From Verrucomicrobiota bacterium (GTDB lineage Bacteria; Verrucomicrobiota; Verrucomicrobiia; Limisphaerales; UBA11320), in contig JACQFQ010000066.1 of NCBI GenBank assembly GCA_016199985.1, positions 1 through 64,000 on the forward strand: a stretch of 64,000 nucleotides of DNA. Reading direction: 5' to 3'. Below the pieces are notes generated by a model that saw only the letters and a list, made by a program, of their open reading frames with translations, did not search any database and was not told the DNA's origin. Positions 36,830 through 46,543 of this stretch are shown in pieces. Position 1 is the stretch's first letter; every line of letters starts with the position of its first letter. Made by a program: the position numbers and the translations under genes.

Positions 36830-37719
36830 TGGCCTATCCGAATCTCATCGACGGCCGCGCGATCGCTGAGCAAATCCACTCGGAAACCGCCGCGCGCGTC
36901 CAGGACCTGCGGCAGCGGGGCGTCCGGCCTGGACTGGCTTTCGTTCGCGTAGGGGAGGATCCCGCTTCGAGAGTCTATGTCGGAATGAAGGAACGCGCCT
37001 GCGCGCGACTCGGCATCGTTTCGATCACCCAGGTCCTCCCGGACTCGACCACTGAGGCCGAGTTGCTCGCTTTGATCGACGCATTGAACGCGTCGGCGGA
37101 ATGGCATGGGATCCTGGTGCAGGCGCCATTGCCGTCGCACATCCAATCTTCAAGAGTTTTTGCGCGCGTGTCTCCGCTGAAGGATGTCGACGGGTTTCAT
37201 CCCGAGAACGTCGGCAAGCTGATGCTCGGCGATCCTTCGGGGTTCGTGCCCTGCACGCCGGGAGGCGTCCAGGAGTTGCTGATCCGTTCGAAAGTGAAGA
37301 CGGATGGGGCGGAGGTTGTTGTTTTGGGGCGGGGGGACATTGTTGGGAAGCCGATGACGTCGATCCTTTGCCAGAAGTCCCCGCAAGCCAACGCCACAGT
37401 GACCCTCTGCCACTCGCGGACCCGGCATGTTTCAGAACACTGCCGCCGCGCCGATGTGATCATCGCGGCGATGGGCGTTCCGGAGTTCCTGAAGGCCGAG
37501 ATGGTCAAGCCGGGCGCGACGGTGATCGATGTGGGCGTCAACCGGGTTCCCGCCGCGGGAACCAAGGATGGCACGAAGCTCGTGGGCGACGTGGATTTCG
37601 CGGGCGTCCAGCCTGTGGCCGGCCTGATTACCCCCAATCCCGGGGGGGTGGGTCCGATGACCATCGCGCTCTTGATGAGGAACACGGCGAGGGCCGCTGA
37701 AATGTTCCTTGCGAAGTGA
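36829..37719 (+). CDS. folD: Bifunctional methylenetetrahydrofolate dehydrogenase/cyclohydrolase
   Basis: FolD interconverts 5,10-methylene- and 10-formyl-tetrahydrofolate, supplying one-carbon units for purines and fMet. Active-site Tyr and Lys are in YVGMKERACARLGI. The second signature is ILVQAPLPSHIQ, with CTPGGVQELL after it. The Rossmann motif is VVVLGRGDIVGKPMTSILCQ, and the end has the PVAGLITPNPGGVGPMTIAL block. The 296-residue length is standard. Its ATG overlaps the stop of the SH3-protein gene, so translation is coupled, although their functions do not appear related. Confidence 0.97.
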   Translation: MAYPNLIDGRAIAEQIHSETAARVQDLRQRGVRPGLAFVRVGEDPASRVYVGMKERACARLGIVSITQVLPDSTTEAELLALIDALNASAEWHGILVQAPLPSHIQSSRVFARVSPLKDVDGFHPENVGKLMLGDPSGFVPCTPGGVQELLIRSKVKTDGAEVVVLGRGDIVGKPMTSILCQKSPQANATVTLCHSRTRHVSEHCRRADVIIAAMGVPEFLKAEMVKPGATVIDVGVNRVPAAGTKDGTKLVGDVDFAGVQPVAGLITPNPGGVGPMTIALLMRNTARAAEMFLAK

Positions 37720-37764
37720 GTCGACAGTTTCGTTTTAAGAATGGCAGTTTTGTTCAACTAACTC

Positions 37765-38205
37765 ATGCAACCGAATCGTATTCTCCCCGACCTGCAATGC
37801 TCCCTGGTGTGCCAGGATGTCCGGCAGGAAGCCAACGGAAACCTGATCCTGATCGGGATCATGCAATTCATTCCCGTGCCCGAAACCCCCATCGCCGCGG
37901 CGCAGCTCCTGGTGTTCAATCGCTGGGCGGCGGGAGTCGGTCAGTTCAGCGACACCGTGAGGTTGATCGCTCCCGATCAGACGACGGTGGTGGCGAAGAG
38001 CGATTTGAAGTTCGGCTTGCAACACGCCCACGCGTGCGCGACGAACGTCAACGTGCTGCGCAACGTGGAGTTCAAGACGCCTGGCGTTTACTTCATCGAG
38101 GTGCTCGTCGACGATGTCTTGAAGCTCCGCTATCCGTTGCCGGTCGCTGTTCCGCAGAAGCAGGCGCCGACTCCCGGGGCGCCGCCTCCGCCCACGACGC
38201 AATAG
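37765..38205 (+). CDS. Conserved hypothetical protein (DUF6941-like)
   Basis: The 146-residue protein has no signal peptide or membrane helix. The opening pattern (LQCSLVCQDVRQEANGNLIL then IGIMQFIPVP) resembles small beta-sandwich proteins of the DUF6941 type. The C terminus is a Pro-rich tail (PTPGAPPPPTTQ). It lies 6 bases upstream of a membrane-protein gene, so both are likely made from one mRNA. Function is unknown. Confidence 0.6.
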   Translation: MQPNRILPDLQCSLVCQDVRQEANGNLILIGIMQFIPVPETPIAAAQLLVFNRWAAGVGQFSDTVRLIAPDQTTVVAKSDLKFGLQHAHACATNVNVLRNVEFKTPGVYFIEVLVDDVLKLRYPLPVAVPQKQAPTPGAPPPPTTQ

Positions 38206-38211
38206 AAGGCT

Positions 38212-39309
38212 ATGAGCCCGAGCGGAGGCAACGAAGCTCAGACTGGCGTTCCGCGATCGCCCTCCGCCCGCTCCGCGTCCCGATTTCCGCGACCCTGGCA
38301 GCCCCTCACTCCCCGAGGGGCCGCCGCGTTCGCTCGAGCCTCCCTCAATGTCGTTTGCTGTTTCCAGGCGGGGGTCGCTTTGCTCAGCGCCTGCTCGGTT
38401 ATTTGGTTTCTGCATCAGGCGGTCCTTCCCGTTATTCGCCAGGGCATCTCCCAGCTCCCGGAGGAAGGATCGCTCCGCATGGGCGAGCTCCAGCTTCCCG
38501 GTGGCGGCCCGGTCATCGCCGAGAATGGCTGGATGGCTTTGCGCGTCGACCTGGACGCGCCCGTCGACCAGGCCCTGCTGCGCGACCTTGAAATCCGATT
38601 CGGTCCCAACGCCGTCCGCGTTTGCACCGGCGTGGGCTCGCTGACGCTGATCTACCCTCCCGATTGGCTCGCTCCATTCAACCGCCTCGAGCTCACCACC
38701 TGGTGGGAGGCGTGGCAGCCCATCATCCTTGCGATCGTCGGATTCGCCACCGTGTGCTCTCTGCTGTTCGTCTGGTGGATCCTGGCCGCGCTCTACGCCC
38801 CATTGCCGCGAATGCTCGCGTTCTTTGGCGATCGAGATCTGCCCCTTGACGGCGCCTGGCGGATGTCAGCGGCGTCGCTTCTGGCAGGCTCTGTGTTCCT
38901 GTCCGCAGGATTCTTCGCCTTCGGCTTTGGGTGGATTGGTCTGCCTCAGTTTCTACTGTTCTTCGGCATTCACTGGGTGCTTCCCATCGTCTACCTCGTC
39001 ATCGGCACCACCGTGCTCCCGCCTCGGCCGATGAAGATCGCGGGGTCCAATCCGTTCATTCCGCTCTCCCTGCCTGAGTCCGCGCCCGCCGTCGCCGCGC
39101 CCTCTGGCGCTCTTGCGCTGGAGCCTCCGTCGGCCCTGGCGCCCGCGCCGCCGAGCGTTCTCGTCGCGGCCTCGCCCGACGCCCCTGCCGCCGAGCCGGT
39201 CGCATCGCGGCGCAAAAGAGTTGCGAACCCATTTGCCAAGCCCGCCGCCCAGAGATCCGTCGTGGCCGCGAATCCATTCACCGGCAGCTCGTCCTCCGAT
39301 TCGCGGTGA
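38212..39309 (+). CDS. Multi-helix membrane protein of unknown function
   Basis: The 365-residue protein has about four membrane segments: residues 47-72 (VCCFQAGVALLSACSVIWFL), 165-195 (IILAIVGFATVCSLLFVWWI), 220-240 (SLLAGSVFLSAGFFAFGFGW) and 245-268 (LLFFGIHWVLPIVYLVIGTT). Between the first two lies an extracytoplasmic domain of about 85 residues. The C-terminal tail is Ala/Pro-rich with a repeated NPF-like motif (SNPFIP, ANPFAKP, ANPFTGS). No enzymatic motif is seen. It follows the DUF6941-like gene by 6 bases. Confidence 0.65.
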   Translation: MSPSGGNEAQTGVPRSPSARSASRFPRPWQPLTPRGAAAFARASLNVVCCFQAGVALLSACSVIWFLHQAVLPVIRQGISQLPEEGSLRMGELQLPGGGPVIAENGWMALRVDLDAPVDQALLRDLEIRFGPNAVRVCTGVGSLTLIYPPDWLAPFNRLELTTWWEAWQPIILAIVGFATVCSLLFVWWILAALYAPLPRMLAFFGDRDLPLDGAWRMSAASLLAGSVFLSAGFFAFGFGWIGLPQFLLFFGIHWVLPIVYLVIGTTVLPPRPMKIAGSNPFIPLSLPESAPAVAAPSGALALEPPSALAPAPPSVLVAASPDAPAAEPVASRRKRVANPFAKPAAQRSVVAANPFTGSSSSDSR

Positions 39310-39391
39310 CGTCGAAGCGCGTATTCTCCGCAACAGAAGTTGACGCTATCTCCGCGCGCGGGCAGACTCGGAGACACTAACCCCTGATGTG

Positions 39392-42300
39392 ATGAAAGAG
39401 TTCTTTCCCGGCTGGAGATGCGGCCTCCTCCTTTGCTTTTGTTCCGCGTTCGCCCAGGCGTTCGCCGGCCTGCCCACCGAGCCGCTGGGTCCTTCATCCA
39501 GGAGGACTGGCGTGGTCTTCAGCGAGATCCATTACCACCCTGTCGCCCGCAGCGACGCTCGAAATCTGGAGTTCGTCGAGCTCTACAACTCCAACCCCTT
39601 CATCGAGGATATCAGCAACTGGCGACTCGCCGGGGACATCCAGTTCACATTCCCCACGAACACGGTCCTGGCTCCGAATTCTTTTCTTGTGGTGGCGGGT
39701 GCGCCCGGCGATTTGACCGGCGTGTATGGCGTGACCAATGTCGTGGGCCCGTTCGTTGGCAATCTTCCCAACAAGCTCGGACATCTCCAGCTCCTCAAGA
39801 AATCCGGAGGCATTGTTCTCGACCTGACCTATGCGGACCAGGCCCCGTGGCCTCTCGCGGCTGACGGATACGGTCCGTCGATGGCGCTGGTCCGTCCGAC
39901 GCTCGGCGAGGCCGATGGACGCGCCTGGGCCGCGAGCGCGCGGGCGGGCGGATCGCCCGGAGTGGCGGAGCCGTTCGTGGATCCCGTCGACGCGCTGACG
40001 CTGAACGAGGTTCTCGCGCGCCCGCATCAGGGCAATGACGGGTTCGTCGAGATTCACAATTCGGGAACCAACGCGATCGACATCTCCGGTTTTGTGCTCG
40101 GCGCGGACTCCACCACGAATCGGTTTCGCGTTCCCGCGAGCTCCATGGTTCCCGCCGGGGGGTTCGCCAGTTTCAGCCTCGCGCAGCTGGGTTGGACGCC
40201 CGATCCCTCGGGCGATCGGATCACCTTCGCGAACGCGGATGAAACCCACTATGTGGACGTCATCGAGCTGGAAGGACAGGCGCTGGGCGTGTCCGTCGGA
40301 CGACAGCCTGACGGCAGCCAATGGCTGCGACCTCTCCGCGCCGCGACCCCCGGCGCCGCCAACGCCGATCCGAGGTTGGGCAGCGTGGTCATCAATGAGA
40401 TTATGCACCATCCGCCCTTGGATGTGCCTGAGTCGGAGTTCGTGGAGCTCTACAATCGTCAGGCCTTCGCGGTGGACATCAGCGGGTGGCGGTTCATCTC
40501 GGGAATCGATTACACGTTTCCCAGCAACACGTGGATTTCGGCGAAGGGCTATGTCGTGGTGGCCCGCAATCCGGAGCGGCTGGAGGCCTATGAGGGCGGG
40601 TTCAGCGCGGGCGTTTTGTTCGGACCGTATCAGGGCAGCCTGTCGAGCCATGGCGAGCGATTGGCGATCGGGGCGCCGGACCGCGTGCTGGCGGGGGACC
40701 GCTGGGTCCGGTTCTGGACGGTTGTCGACGAGGTGGCCTACGAGACCGCGGGGCGATGGGGGCGTTGGTCCGACGGCGGCGGCAGCAGTCTGGAGTTGAT
40801 CCAGGCTCGCAGCGATCACAACCAGCCGCGGAGCTGGGCGGACAGCGACGAGAGCGCGAAGTCGGAGTGGCAGACGATTGAGGACACCGGCGTGCTCGAT
40901 ATGCCGCACCCGTCCAGCGCGAACGCCGATCAGCTTCACGTCATCCTTTTCGGCGCCGGCGAAGCGCTCGTGGATAATGTGGAGGTCCTCGTGAACGGAC
41001 AAAACCGCGTTCAGAATTCCTTGTTTGAAACCAACACCATCGGCTGGGCCGGGCAGGGGACCCATAGGAACATGTCGTGGGATACGAATGGTGGCTTCGG
41101 CGGAGGACGGGCGCTCCGGATTGTCGCCAGCGATCGCGGGGATCATGTGGCCAATCGAGTTCGCGGCCGGATCACGCCGGTGATCCCGTTCAACTCCGTC
41201 GTCACCATTCGAGCGAAGGCCCGCTGGCAGCGCGGCGACCCCGACATCCTCTTCCGCCTTCGCAGCGGCACGATGGAGGCGGCCGGCCGTCTCAAGGTGC
41301 CCACGCGACTCGGCACTCCGGGCCGACTCAACAGCCAGGCGCGCGAGAATGTCGGTCCCGCGATTTTTGATGTGCAGCATTTCCCCATCCTGCCCCAGAC
41401 GACCAACTCCATCCGCGTCACCGCGCGCGTGGCCGATCCTGATGGCGTCGGCGCGGTGCTCCTGCGCTACCGCATTGATCCGACAAACACGCTTTTCGAT
41501 GTGACGATGACCGACGACGGCGCCGCGGCCGACGCCGTCGCGGGCGATCACGTCTACACGGGCCTCATCCCCGCCCAGAAGAGCGGCAAGCTGGTGGCCT
41601 TCCGAGTGGAGGCCGTCGACAAGCAGGCGGCTCCATTGCGCAGCGTCTTTCCCGACGGGGCGCCGCTGCGCGAGTGCCTCGTGCGCGTCGGGGAGAAGCT
41701 GATCAAGGGAAACTATGGCACGTATCGGATGTGGGTGACCCAGAGCAATATCAACTACTGGTCCAATCGCGAGAAGATGAGCAACGAGGAGGTGGACGCC
41801 ACCTACATCTACGGCACCAACCGCGTTGTCTACAACGTGGGCACGCGTTACGCCGGCAGCTACTACACCGTCCCCACCTACGACACCCCAACGGGCAATC
41901 CTTGCGGATACGACATCACCTTCCCCAAGGATCAGCTGATGCTTGGCGAGGATCACTTCACCCTCGATTGGCCCATCCGCGACGACACCAACCAGAAGGA
42001 GCAGCTCATGTTCTGGTTCTGCGAACAGTTCGGCCTTCCCAACATGTACCGTCGCTATATCAACATGGTGGTGAACGGCAATGTGCGATTCGCCATTTAC
42101 GACGATGTGCAGCAGCCGGACGGCAGCACGATCCGCGAATTCTTTCCCGACGATCCGGACGGCGATCTGGTGAAGACGGACTGCTGGGATGAGTTCGACG
42201 ATTTCGGCAATCCGGTGGGGGGGCAAGCCTGCCTCCTCAACACGTTGGAGAATTTCGTCACGCCGACGGGCGAGAAGAAGGTGGCGCGATATCGATGGAA

Positions 42301-45300
42301 CTGGCGGCCTCGCGCGGTGAAGCGCAGCGCCCATGACTTCTCCAGCTTCTTTTCCCTCATCGACGCCGTGACCGCGCAGGGCAGCAATGCCTTCGTCAAC
42401 GCGATGATGGCGCAGGTGGACATTGATCACTGGATGCGCACTTTTGCCATGAACGACCTCGCGTCGTACTGGGATGGCTTCGGCAATCCCAATTCCAAGA
42501 ACACTTACCTCTACAAGCCCCAGAACGCGGGATGGAAGCTGTTTTCCTGGGACTTCGACGTGGGGCTGGGCACGTTCGGAGACCCGACCGACGCGCCTCT
42601 CTTCGACGCGATCGGGGATCCGGGAATCAATCGCATCTACGCGACGCCGACCCTGGTGCGTCCCTATTGGGAGGCTCTCTACGAGGCCGTGAGCACGTTC
42701 TTCATCACGGGCCGCGGCAGCGCGATCGAGACCCTGCTCGACTCCAAGTACGCCGCGTTCAAGACCAACTCGATCGCGCTCAGCGATCCCAGCTCCATCA
42801 AGTCCTGGATCAGCGCTCGCCGAATCTTTCTGCTTTCTGAGCTCAAGAAGGTCGCCGCGCCCTTCGCCATCTCCACCAACAAGATCGCCTCCTACACCAA
42901 CGAGCAGGGCGTGATCCTGCTCTCCGGCACCGCGCCTCCCAGCGTGCATACGCTGTTGCTGAACGGACGCGCCTATCCCGCGAAGTGGACCTCCGCCACC
43001 AACTGGGTCGTCGAGGTGGCTCTGGACCCGGGAACCAACACGCTGACGCTGGAAGGCCGTGATCGGCGCGGCGCGCAGCCGACCAACGCGCCGTCCTCGG
43101 CGATCCAGATCATCGTGCCCTCGGCGCCGGATCCGGCGCGAGGCCAGGTGGTGATCAATGAAATCCTCTTCCAGCCGGCCACCCCTGGCTCGGAGTTCGT
43201 GGAGATCTTCAACCGATCCGCGCGAACGACCTACGATCTCTCCGGCTGGCGGTTGGAGGGAGTGAGCTTTGTTTTCCCGCCCGGGTCCGTGCTCAGGCCC
43301 GGAGCGTTTCTGGTGGTCGTGGGCGATGAACGGGTCTTCGGGGATGCCTTCGGGTGGAATGTTTCCATCGCTGGCGAGTTTCCAGGAAAGCTGAACCCCA
43401 ACGGCGAAAGCCTGCGTCTGGTGCGCCCTGGCGTATTGGCGGGGGAGCCGGACACGCTGATTGACTCGGTTGTTTATTCCAGCGTCACCCCCTGGCCCTG
43501 GCGGTCCGAGGATGTGGGACGCTCCCTGGAATTGGTGGACGCGTCGCGGGATCGACGTCGCGTGGGGAACTGGGACTCCGGCCACGGCGCCGTGTCGACG
43601 GATCTCTACTCGCTGCTCTCCTTGAACAACGTCTGGAGATTCCAGGAATCCGGCCTCGATCCCGGTGTGGGCTGGCAAGCCGCCGGGTTCGATGACTCGG
43701 CCTGGCCGACCGGGCCCGGGGTCTTCTGGAACTCGACCAACGTGCTGCTCCTTCCGAAGGGCGCGCCTCTGCGTCTGACCAACAGCGTCACCGGGGCGCG
43801 CGTCGTCACCCACTACTTTCGGACACCCTTGGTCCTGCCCTGGGATCCCGGCCTCGCCGAGTTGCGACTGGCCACGGCGCTGGATGATGGCGGAGTTTTC
43901 TATGTCAACGAGCAGGAGGTGCTGCGCCGACGGATGCCGCTCGGGGCTGTGGGGGTCAAGACGCTCGCGTCGCAAACCGTCGGCAACGCCATTCTCGAGA
44001 ACGCGGTCAGCGTGACGGTCACGAACTTGCGCGCCGGCACGAACATCATCGCGGTGGAGGTCCACCAGGTTACCGTGACCAACAGCGATGTGGTCTTCGG
44101 CCTCGAGCTCACCCTGCGGCAGCTCGCTCGGGCGGGCGCGACTCCGGGCGCGGCCAACCGAGCCGCCCAAAGCCTGCCCGCGTTCCCGGACCTTTGGCTG
44201 AGCGAGGTCCAGCCCGAGAACCTGACGGGTCCCACGGACGCCTCCGGCAAACGCCCGGGCTGGGTGGAGCTTTACAACAGCGGCGCCAGCGAGCTGGATC
44301 TCGGCGGGCTTTTTCTCAGCTCCAACCCGGGCCAGCTGGACAGCTGGATGTTCCCCGCGGGCTCGAAGATCGCCGCCGGACAATTCCTGCTGGTTTGGAT
44401 GGACGGACGCGCGGGCGCCGCGCCCGATCCGGATTTGCACGCGGGATTCGTGCTCCCCGCGAGGGATGGAATCGTCCTTCTTTCCCGATCCCTCCCCGGC
44501 CGGATGGAGATTCTCGACTACCTCTCGTACAGCGGCCTGTCCGCCGACGAGTCGTTTGGAAAGTATCCCGCCGACTCGCCCGAGAAGCCGCAGGCTTTCG
44601 CTTATCCAACGCCCCGCGGCCAGAACGACAACACCCCGAAGCCGGTGACGCTCTGGATCAACGAGTGGATGGCGAGCAATGCCAGCGCGCTTGCCGATCC
44701 TCTCGACGGAAACTTCGACGATTGGTTTGAAATCTACAACCCGGCGGGCGAGAGCGTCGATCTCGCCGGCTTCACCCTCACGGACAACCTGTCGCAGCCA
44801 ACGCAGTTCAAGGTCCCGAGCGGATTCCTGGCGCCCCCGAAAGGCTACCTGCTCGTCTGGGCGGACAATCAGCCTGGCCAAAACGCCCTGGGCGCCGACC
44901 TGCACGTGAACTTCAAGCTGAGCGGGTCGGGAGAAGCGATCGGACTGTTCGCGAAGGATGGACGCCGCATCGACGCCGTGGTGTTCAAGTCTCAAACGAA
45001 CGATATCAGCCAGGGACGCCTGCCCGACGGCGCGCCGGGGCCGTTCGCCTTTTTCCATCACCCAACTCCCCGCTCCCGCAACATCGGCGACGCCGGCGTG
45101 CCGACCATCGTGGAGATCCTTGAGGTGTTCCGGGACGAGCAAGGCGCAGTCGTGGTGAAGTGGCATTCGGAAACCGGGCGGCAGTATCGGCTCATGGCCA
45201 AGGATGATCTCAACGACAATGCGTGGCGCCTCGTGGGCGCCGCGGTTCGCGCGACCAGCGGCTTGAGCATCCAGGCCGATCCCGGCGCCTCCGGCGTGAG

Positions 45301-45334
45301 TCATCGATTCTATCGCATCGAGGTTGATCCTTAG
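39392..45334 (+). CDS. Giant secreted protein: multiple LTDs with a central CotH domain (1980 aa)
   Basis: The signal peptide is GLLLCFCSAFAQAFA. Lamin-tail domains begin at about residues 40 (VVFSEIHYHPVARS), 200 (LTLNEVLARPHQGNDGFVEI), 331 (SVVINEIMHHPPLDVPESEF), 1251 (QVVINEILFQPATPGSEFVE), 1602 (WLSEVQPENLTGPT) and 1752 (TLWINEWMASNAS). The central CotH domain (about 775-1070) has TRYAGSYYTVPTYDTPTGNP, FWFCEQFGLPNMYRRYIN and the metal-type motif KLFSWDFDVGLGTFGD. A jelly-roll segment lies at about 1420-1580. The C-terminal 75 residues match the shared beta-module (GRQYRLMAKDDLNDNAWRL, then HRFYRIEV). ATG 39392 is chosen over GTG 39389. It parallels the 2451-residue protein at 18157 in domain choice but not order. 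Probable surface or extracellular matrix role; unproven. Confidence 0.87.
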   Translation: MKEFFPGWRCGLLLCFCSAFAQAFAGLPTEPLGPSSRRTGVVFSEIHYHPVARSDARNLEFVELYNSNPFIEDISNWRLAGDIQFTFPTNTVLAPNSFLVVAGAPGDLTGVYGVTNVVGPFVGNLPNKLGHLQLLKKSGGIVLDLTYADQAPWPLAADGYGPSMALVRPTLGEADGRAWAASARAGGSPGVAEPFVDPVDALTLNEVLARPHQGNDGFVEIHNSGTNAIDISGFVLGADSTTNRFRVPASSMVPAGGFASFSLAQLGWTPDPSGDRITFANADETHYVDVIELEGQALGVSVGRQPDGSQWLRPLRAATPGAANADPRLGSVVINEIMHHPPLDVPESEFVELYNRQAFAVDISGWRFISGIDYTFPSNTWISAKGYVVVARNPERLEAYEGGFSAGVLFGPYQGSLSSHGERLAIGAPDRVLAGDRWVRFWTVVDEVAYETAGRWGRWSDGGGSSLELIQARSDHNQPRSWADSDESAKSEWQTIEDTGVLDMPHPSSANADQLHVILFGAGEALVDNVEVLVNGQNRVQNSLFETNTIGWAGQGTHRNMSWDTNGGFGGGRALRIVASDRGDHVANRVRGRITPVIPFNSVVTIRAKARWQRGDPDILFRLRSGTMEAAGRLKVPTRLGTPGRLNSQARENVGPAIFDVQHFPILPQTTNSIRVTARVADPDGVGAVLLRYRIDPTNTLFDVTMTDDGAAADAVAGDHVYTGLIPAQKSGKLVAFRVEAVDKQAAPLRSVFPDGAPLRECLVRVGEKLIKGNYGTYRMWVTQSNINYWSNREKMSNEEVDATYIYGTNRVVYNVGTRYAGSYYTVPTYDTPTGNPCGYDITFPKDQLMLGEDHFTLDWPIRDDTNQKEQLMFWFCEQFGLPNMYRRYINMVVNGNVRFAIYDDVQQPDGSTIREFFPDDPDGDLVKTDCWDEFDDFGNPVGGQACLLNTLENFVTPTGEKKVARYRWNWRPRAVKRSAHDFSSFFSLIDAVTAQGSNAFVNAMMAQVDIDHWMRTFAMNDLASYWDGFGNPNSKNTYLYKPQNAGWKLFSWDFDVGLGTFGDPTDAPLFDAIGDPGINRIYATPTLVRPYWEALYEAVSTFFITGRGSAIETLLDSKYAAFKTNSIALSDPSSIKSWISARRIFLLSELKKVAAPFAISTNKIASYTNEQGVILLSGTAPPSVHTLLLNGRAYPAKWTSATNWVVEVALDPGTNTLTLEGRDRRGAQPTNAPSSAIQIIVPSAPDPARGQVVINEILFQPATPGSEFVEIFNRSARTTYDLSGWRLEGVSFVFPPGSVLRPGAFLVVVGDERVFGDAFGWNVSIAGEFPGKLNPNGESLRLVRPGVLAGEPDTLIDSVVYSSVTPWPWRSEDVGRSLELVDASRDRRRVGNWDSGHGAVSTDLYSLLSLNNVWRFQESGLDPGVGWQAAGFDDSAWPTGPGVFWNSTNVLLLPKGAPLRLTNSVTGARVVTHYFRTPLVLPWDPGLAELRLATALDDGGVFYVNEQEVLRRRMPLGAVGVKTLASQTVGNAILENAVSVTVTNLRAGTNIIAVEVHQVTVTNSDVVFGLELTLRQLARAGATPGAANRAAQSLPAFPDLWLSEVQPENLTGPTDASGKRPGWVELYNSGASELDLGGLFLSSNPGQLDSWMFPAGSKIAAGQFLLVWMDGRAGAAPDPDLHAGFVLPARDGIVLLSRSLPGRMEILDYLSYSGLSADESFGKYPADSPEKPQAFAYPTPRGQNDNTPKPVTLWINEWMASNASALADPLDGNFDDWFEIYNPAGESVDLAGFTLTDNLSQPTQFKVPSGFLAPPKGYLLVWADNQPGQNALGADLHVNFKLSGSGEAIGLFAKDGRRIDAVVFKSQTNDISQGRLPDGAPGPFAFFHHPTPRSRNIGDAGVPTIVEILEVFRDEQGAVVVKWHSETGRQYRLMAKDDLNDNAWRLVGAAVRATSGLSIQADPGASGVSHRFYRIEVDP

Positions 45335-45399
45335 TTTGCCTATCCACTCGCTCAGCCCTTCGGAGTTGGAGGGTTCACCGAACCGGGACCTTGGCGCGC

Positions 45400-45439
45400 A
45401 GGGCGCAAAGGTTCCTGAACTTCTCCTCTCTTGCGCCCT
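45400..45439. repeat. Short inverted repeat upstream of the aminotransferase gene
   Basis: AGGGCGCAA (45400-45408) is repeated in inverted form as TTGCGCCCT (45431-45439), with a 22-base spacer. The flanks (TTGGCGCGCAGGGCGCAAAGG) carry GCGCAAAG-type words like those in the other intergenic repeats here. It could be a weak structure in the 5' leader of the aminotransferase gene. Confidence 0.35.
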
Positions 45440-45474
45440 CACTGGAGTTTCCCTACGGTCGCCGCGTTGTGAGC

Positions 45475-46341
45475 ATGAAAGTCTTCATTGACGGCAGATT
45501 CTACGACGAGAAGAACGCGAAGATTTCGGTCTTCGACCACGGTCTTCTCTATGGCGATGGCATCTTCGAAGGCATTCGCGCCTACAACGGGCGAGTCTTC
45601 AGGCTGAAGGAGCACATTGACCGGCTGTTCTTTTCGGCCAAGGCCATCCTTCTCCAGATCCCGCTGACCCACGCGGAGCTGACACGCGCGGTGGTCGCCA
45701 CGTGCAACAAGAACAAGCTGCGCGAGGGATACATCCGGCTGGTGGTCACTCGAGGCGTGGGCACGCTCGGGCTGAATCCCAACCGATGCGAGAAGCCGTC
45801 CGTCATCATCATCGCGGGGAAGATCAAGCTGTATCCTCCCGAGATGTACACAAACGGCATGGACATTGTGACCGTCGCGACCACGCGCAATCTTCACAGC
45901 GCGGTCAATCCGGCGATCAAGTCGCTCAACTATCTCAACAACATCCTTGCGAAAATCGAGGCGAACCTGGCCGGTTGCGAGGAGGCGATCATGCTGAACT
46001 CCCAGGGTTTCGTGTCGGAGTGCACGGGCGACAATATTTTCATCATTCGGGGTCGACAGCTTCTCACGCCGCCGCTTTCCGCGGGCAGCCTTTACGGCAT
46101 TACACGCGCCACGGTCATGGATCTAGCCCGGCAGTCCGGTCTCGAGGTGTCAGAGCCCGATCTCACCCGCTACGATCTCTTCAACGCGGACGAATGCTTC
46201 CTGACCGGAACCGCGGCTGAGGTCATTCCGGTGGTGAAGATCGACGGACGAGTGATCGGTTCCGGGAAGCCGGGGCCTCTGACGCGCCAACTGCTGGAGC
46301 GATACCACGAACTGGCCAACCGGAGCGGCGAGCCGCTTTGA
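45475..46341 (+). CDS. ilvE: Branched-chain amino acid aminotransferase (class IV)
   Basis: This PLP enzyme performs the last step of Leu, Ile and Val synthesis, moving an amino group from glutamate. Fold-type IV blocks are present: VFIDGRFYDEKNAKISVFDH, LLYGDGIFEGIRAYNGRVF, the catalytic Lys in NPAIKSLNYLNNILAKIEA, the Glu block EAIMLNSQGFVSECTGDNIF and SLYGITRATVMDLA. Length is 288 residues from ATG 45475 (MKVFIDGRF); the open frame extends 28 codons upstream without conserved pattern. D-amino-acid transaminase and aminodeoxychorismate lyase are close relatives, but the FEGIRAY and SECTGDNIF segments fit IlvE better. Confidence 0.9.
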   Translation: MKVFIDGRFYDEKNAKISVFDHGLLYGDGIFEGIRAYNGRVFRLKEHIDRLFFSAKAILLQIPLTHAELTRAVVATCNKNKLREGYIRLVVTRGVGTLGLNPNRCEKPSVIIIAGKIKLYPPEMYTNGMDIVTVATTRNLHSAVNPAIKSLNYLNNILAKIEANLAGCEEAIMLNSQGFVSECTGDNIFIIRGRQLLTPPLSAGSLYGITRATVMDLARQSGLEVSEPDLTRYDLFNADECFLTGTAAEVIPVVKIDGRVIGSGKPGPLTRQLLERYHELANRSGEPL

Positions 46342-46503
46342 GCTCGTTGACGGCGGATGGGCTGAAATCGACGGCGCCCGTGTTCCGGGGGCGCGCGGCG
46401 GGCTGGGGGGCAACCCCATGCCCGCGTAGGCTTTCGACCTCCAAACGGTGTGGTTTTCGGGGAAATCGCTGAGGGATCAGGAGTTGGGCGCGAAATCAGG
46501 CCC

Positions 46504-46532
46504 TTGACTCCCCTCTCCGGCGGGCCGATATA
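46504..46532 (+). promoter_or_regulatory. Sigma-70-type promoter of mcsA-mcsB
   Basis: TTGACT (46504-46509), a 17-base spacer and GATATA (46527-46532) fit the housekeeping consensus well. The expected start of transcription (about 46539) is only about 5 bases before ATG 46544, so the mRNA would have almost no leader. No CtsR-type operator is recognised nearby. Confidence 0.5.
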
Positions 46533-46543
46533 CGGATAGATTT

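Noticed and set aside
39494..45442. A 1982-codon open frame on the - strand opposite the giant LTD/CotH gene
   Set aside because: It mirrors the + strand gene almost end to end and is caused by high G+C third positions. The + strand product has a signal peptide and clear LTD and CotH domains; the - strand translation has none and is rich in Arg, His and Gly.
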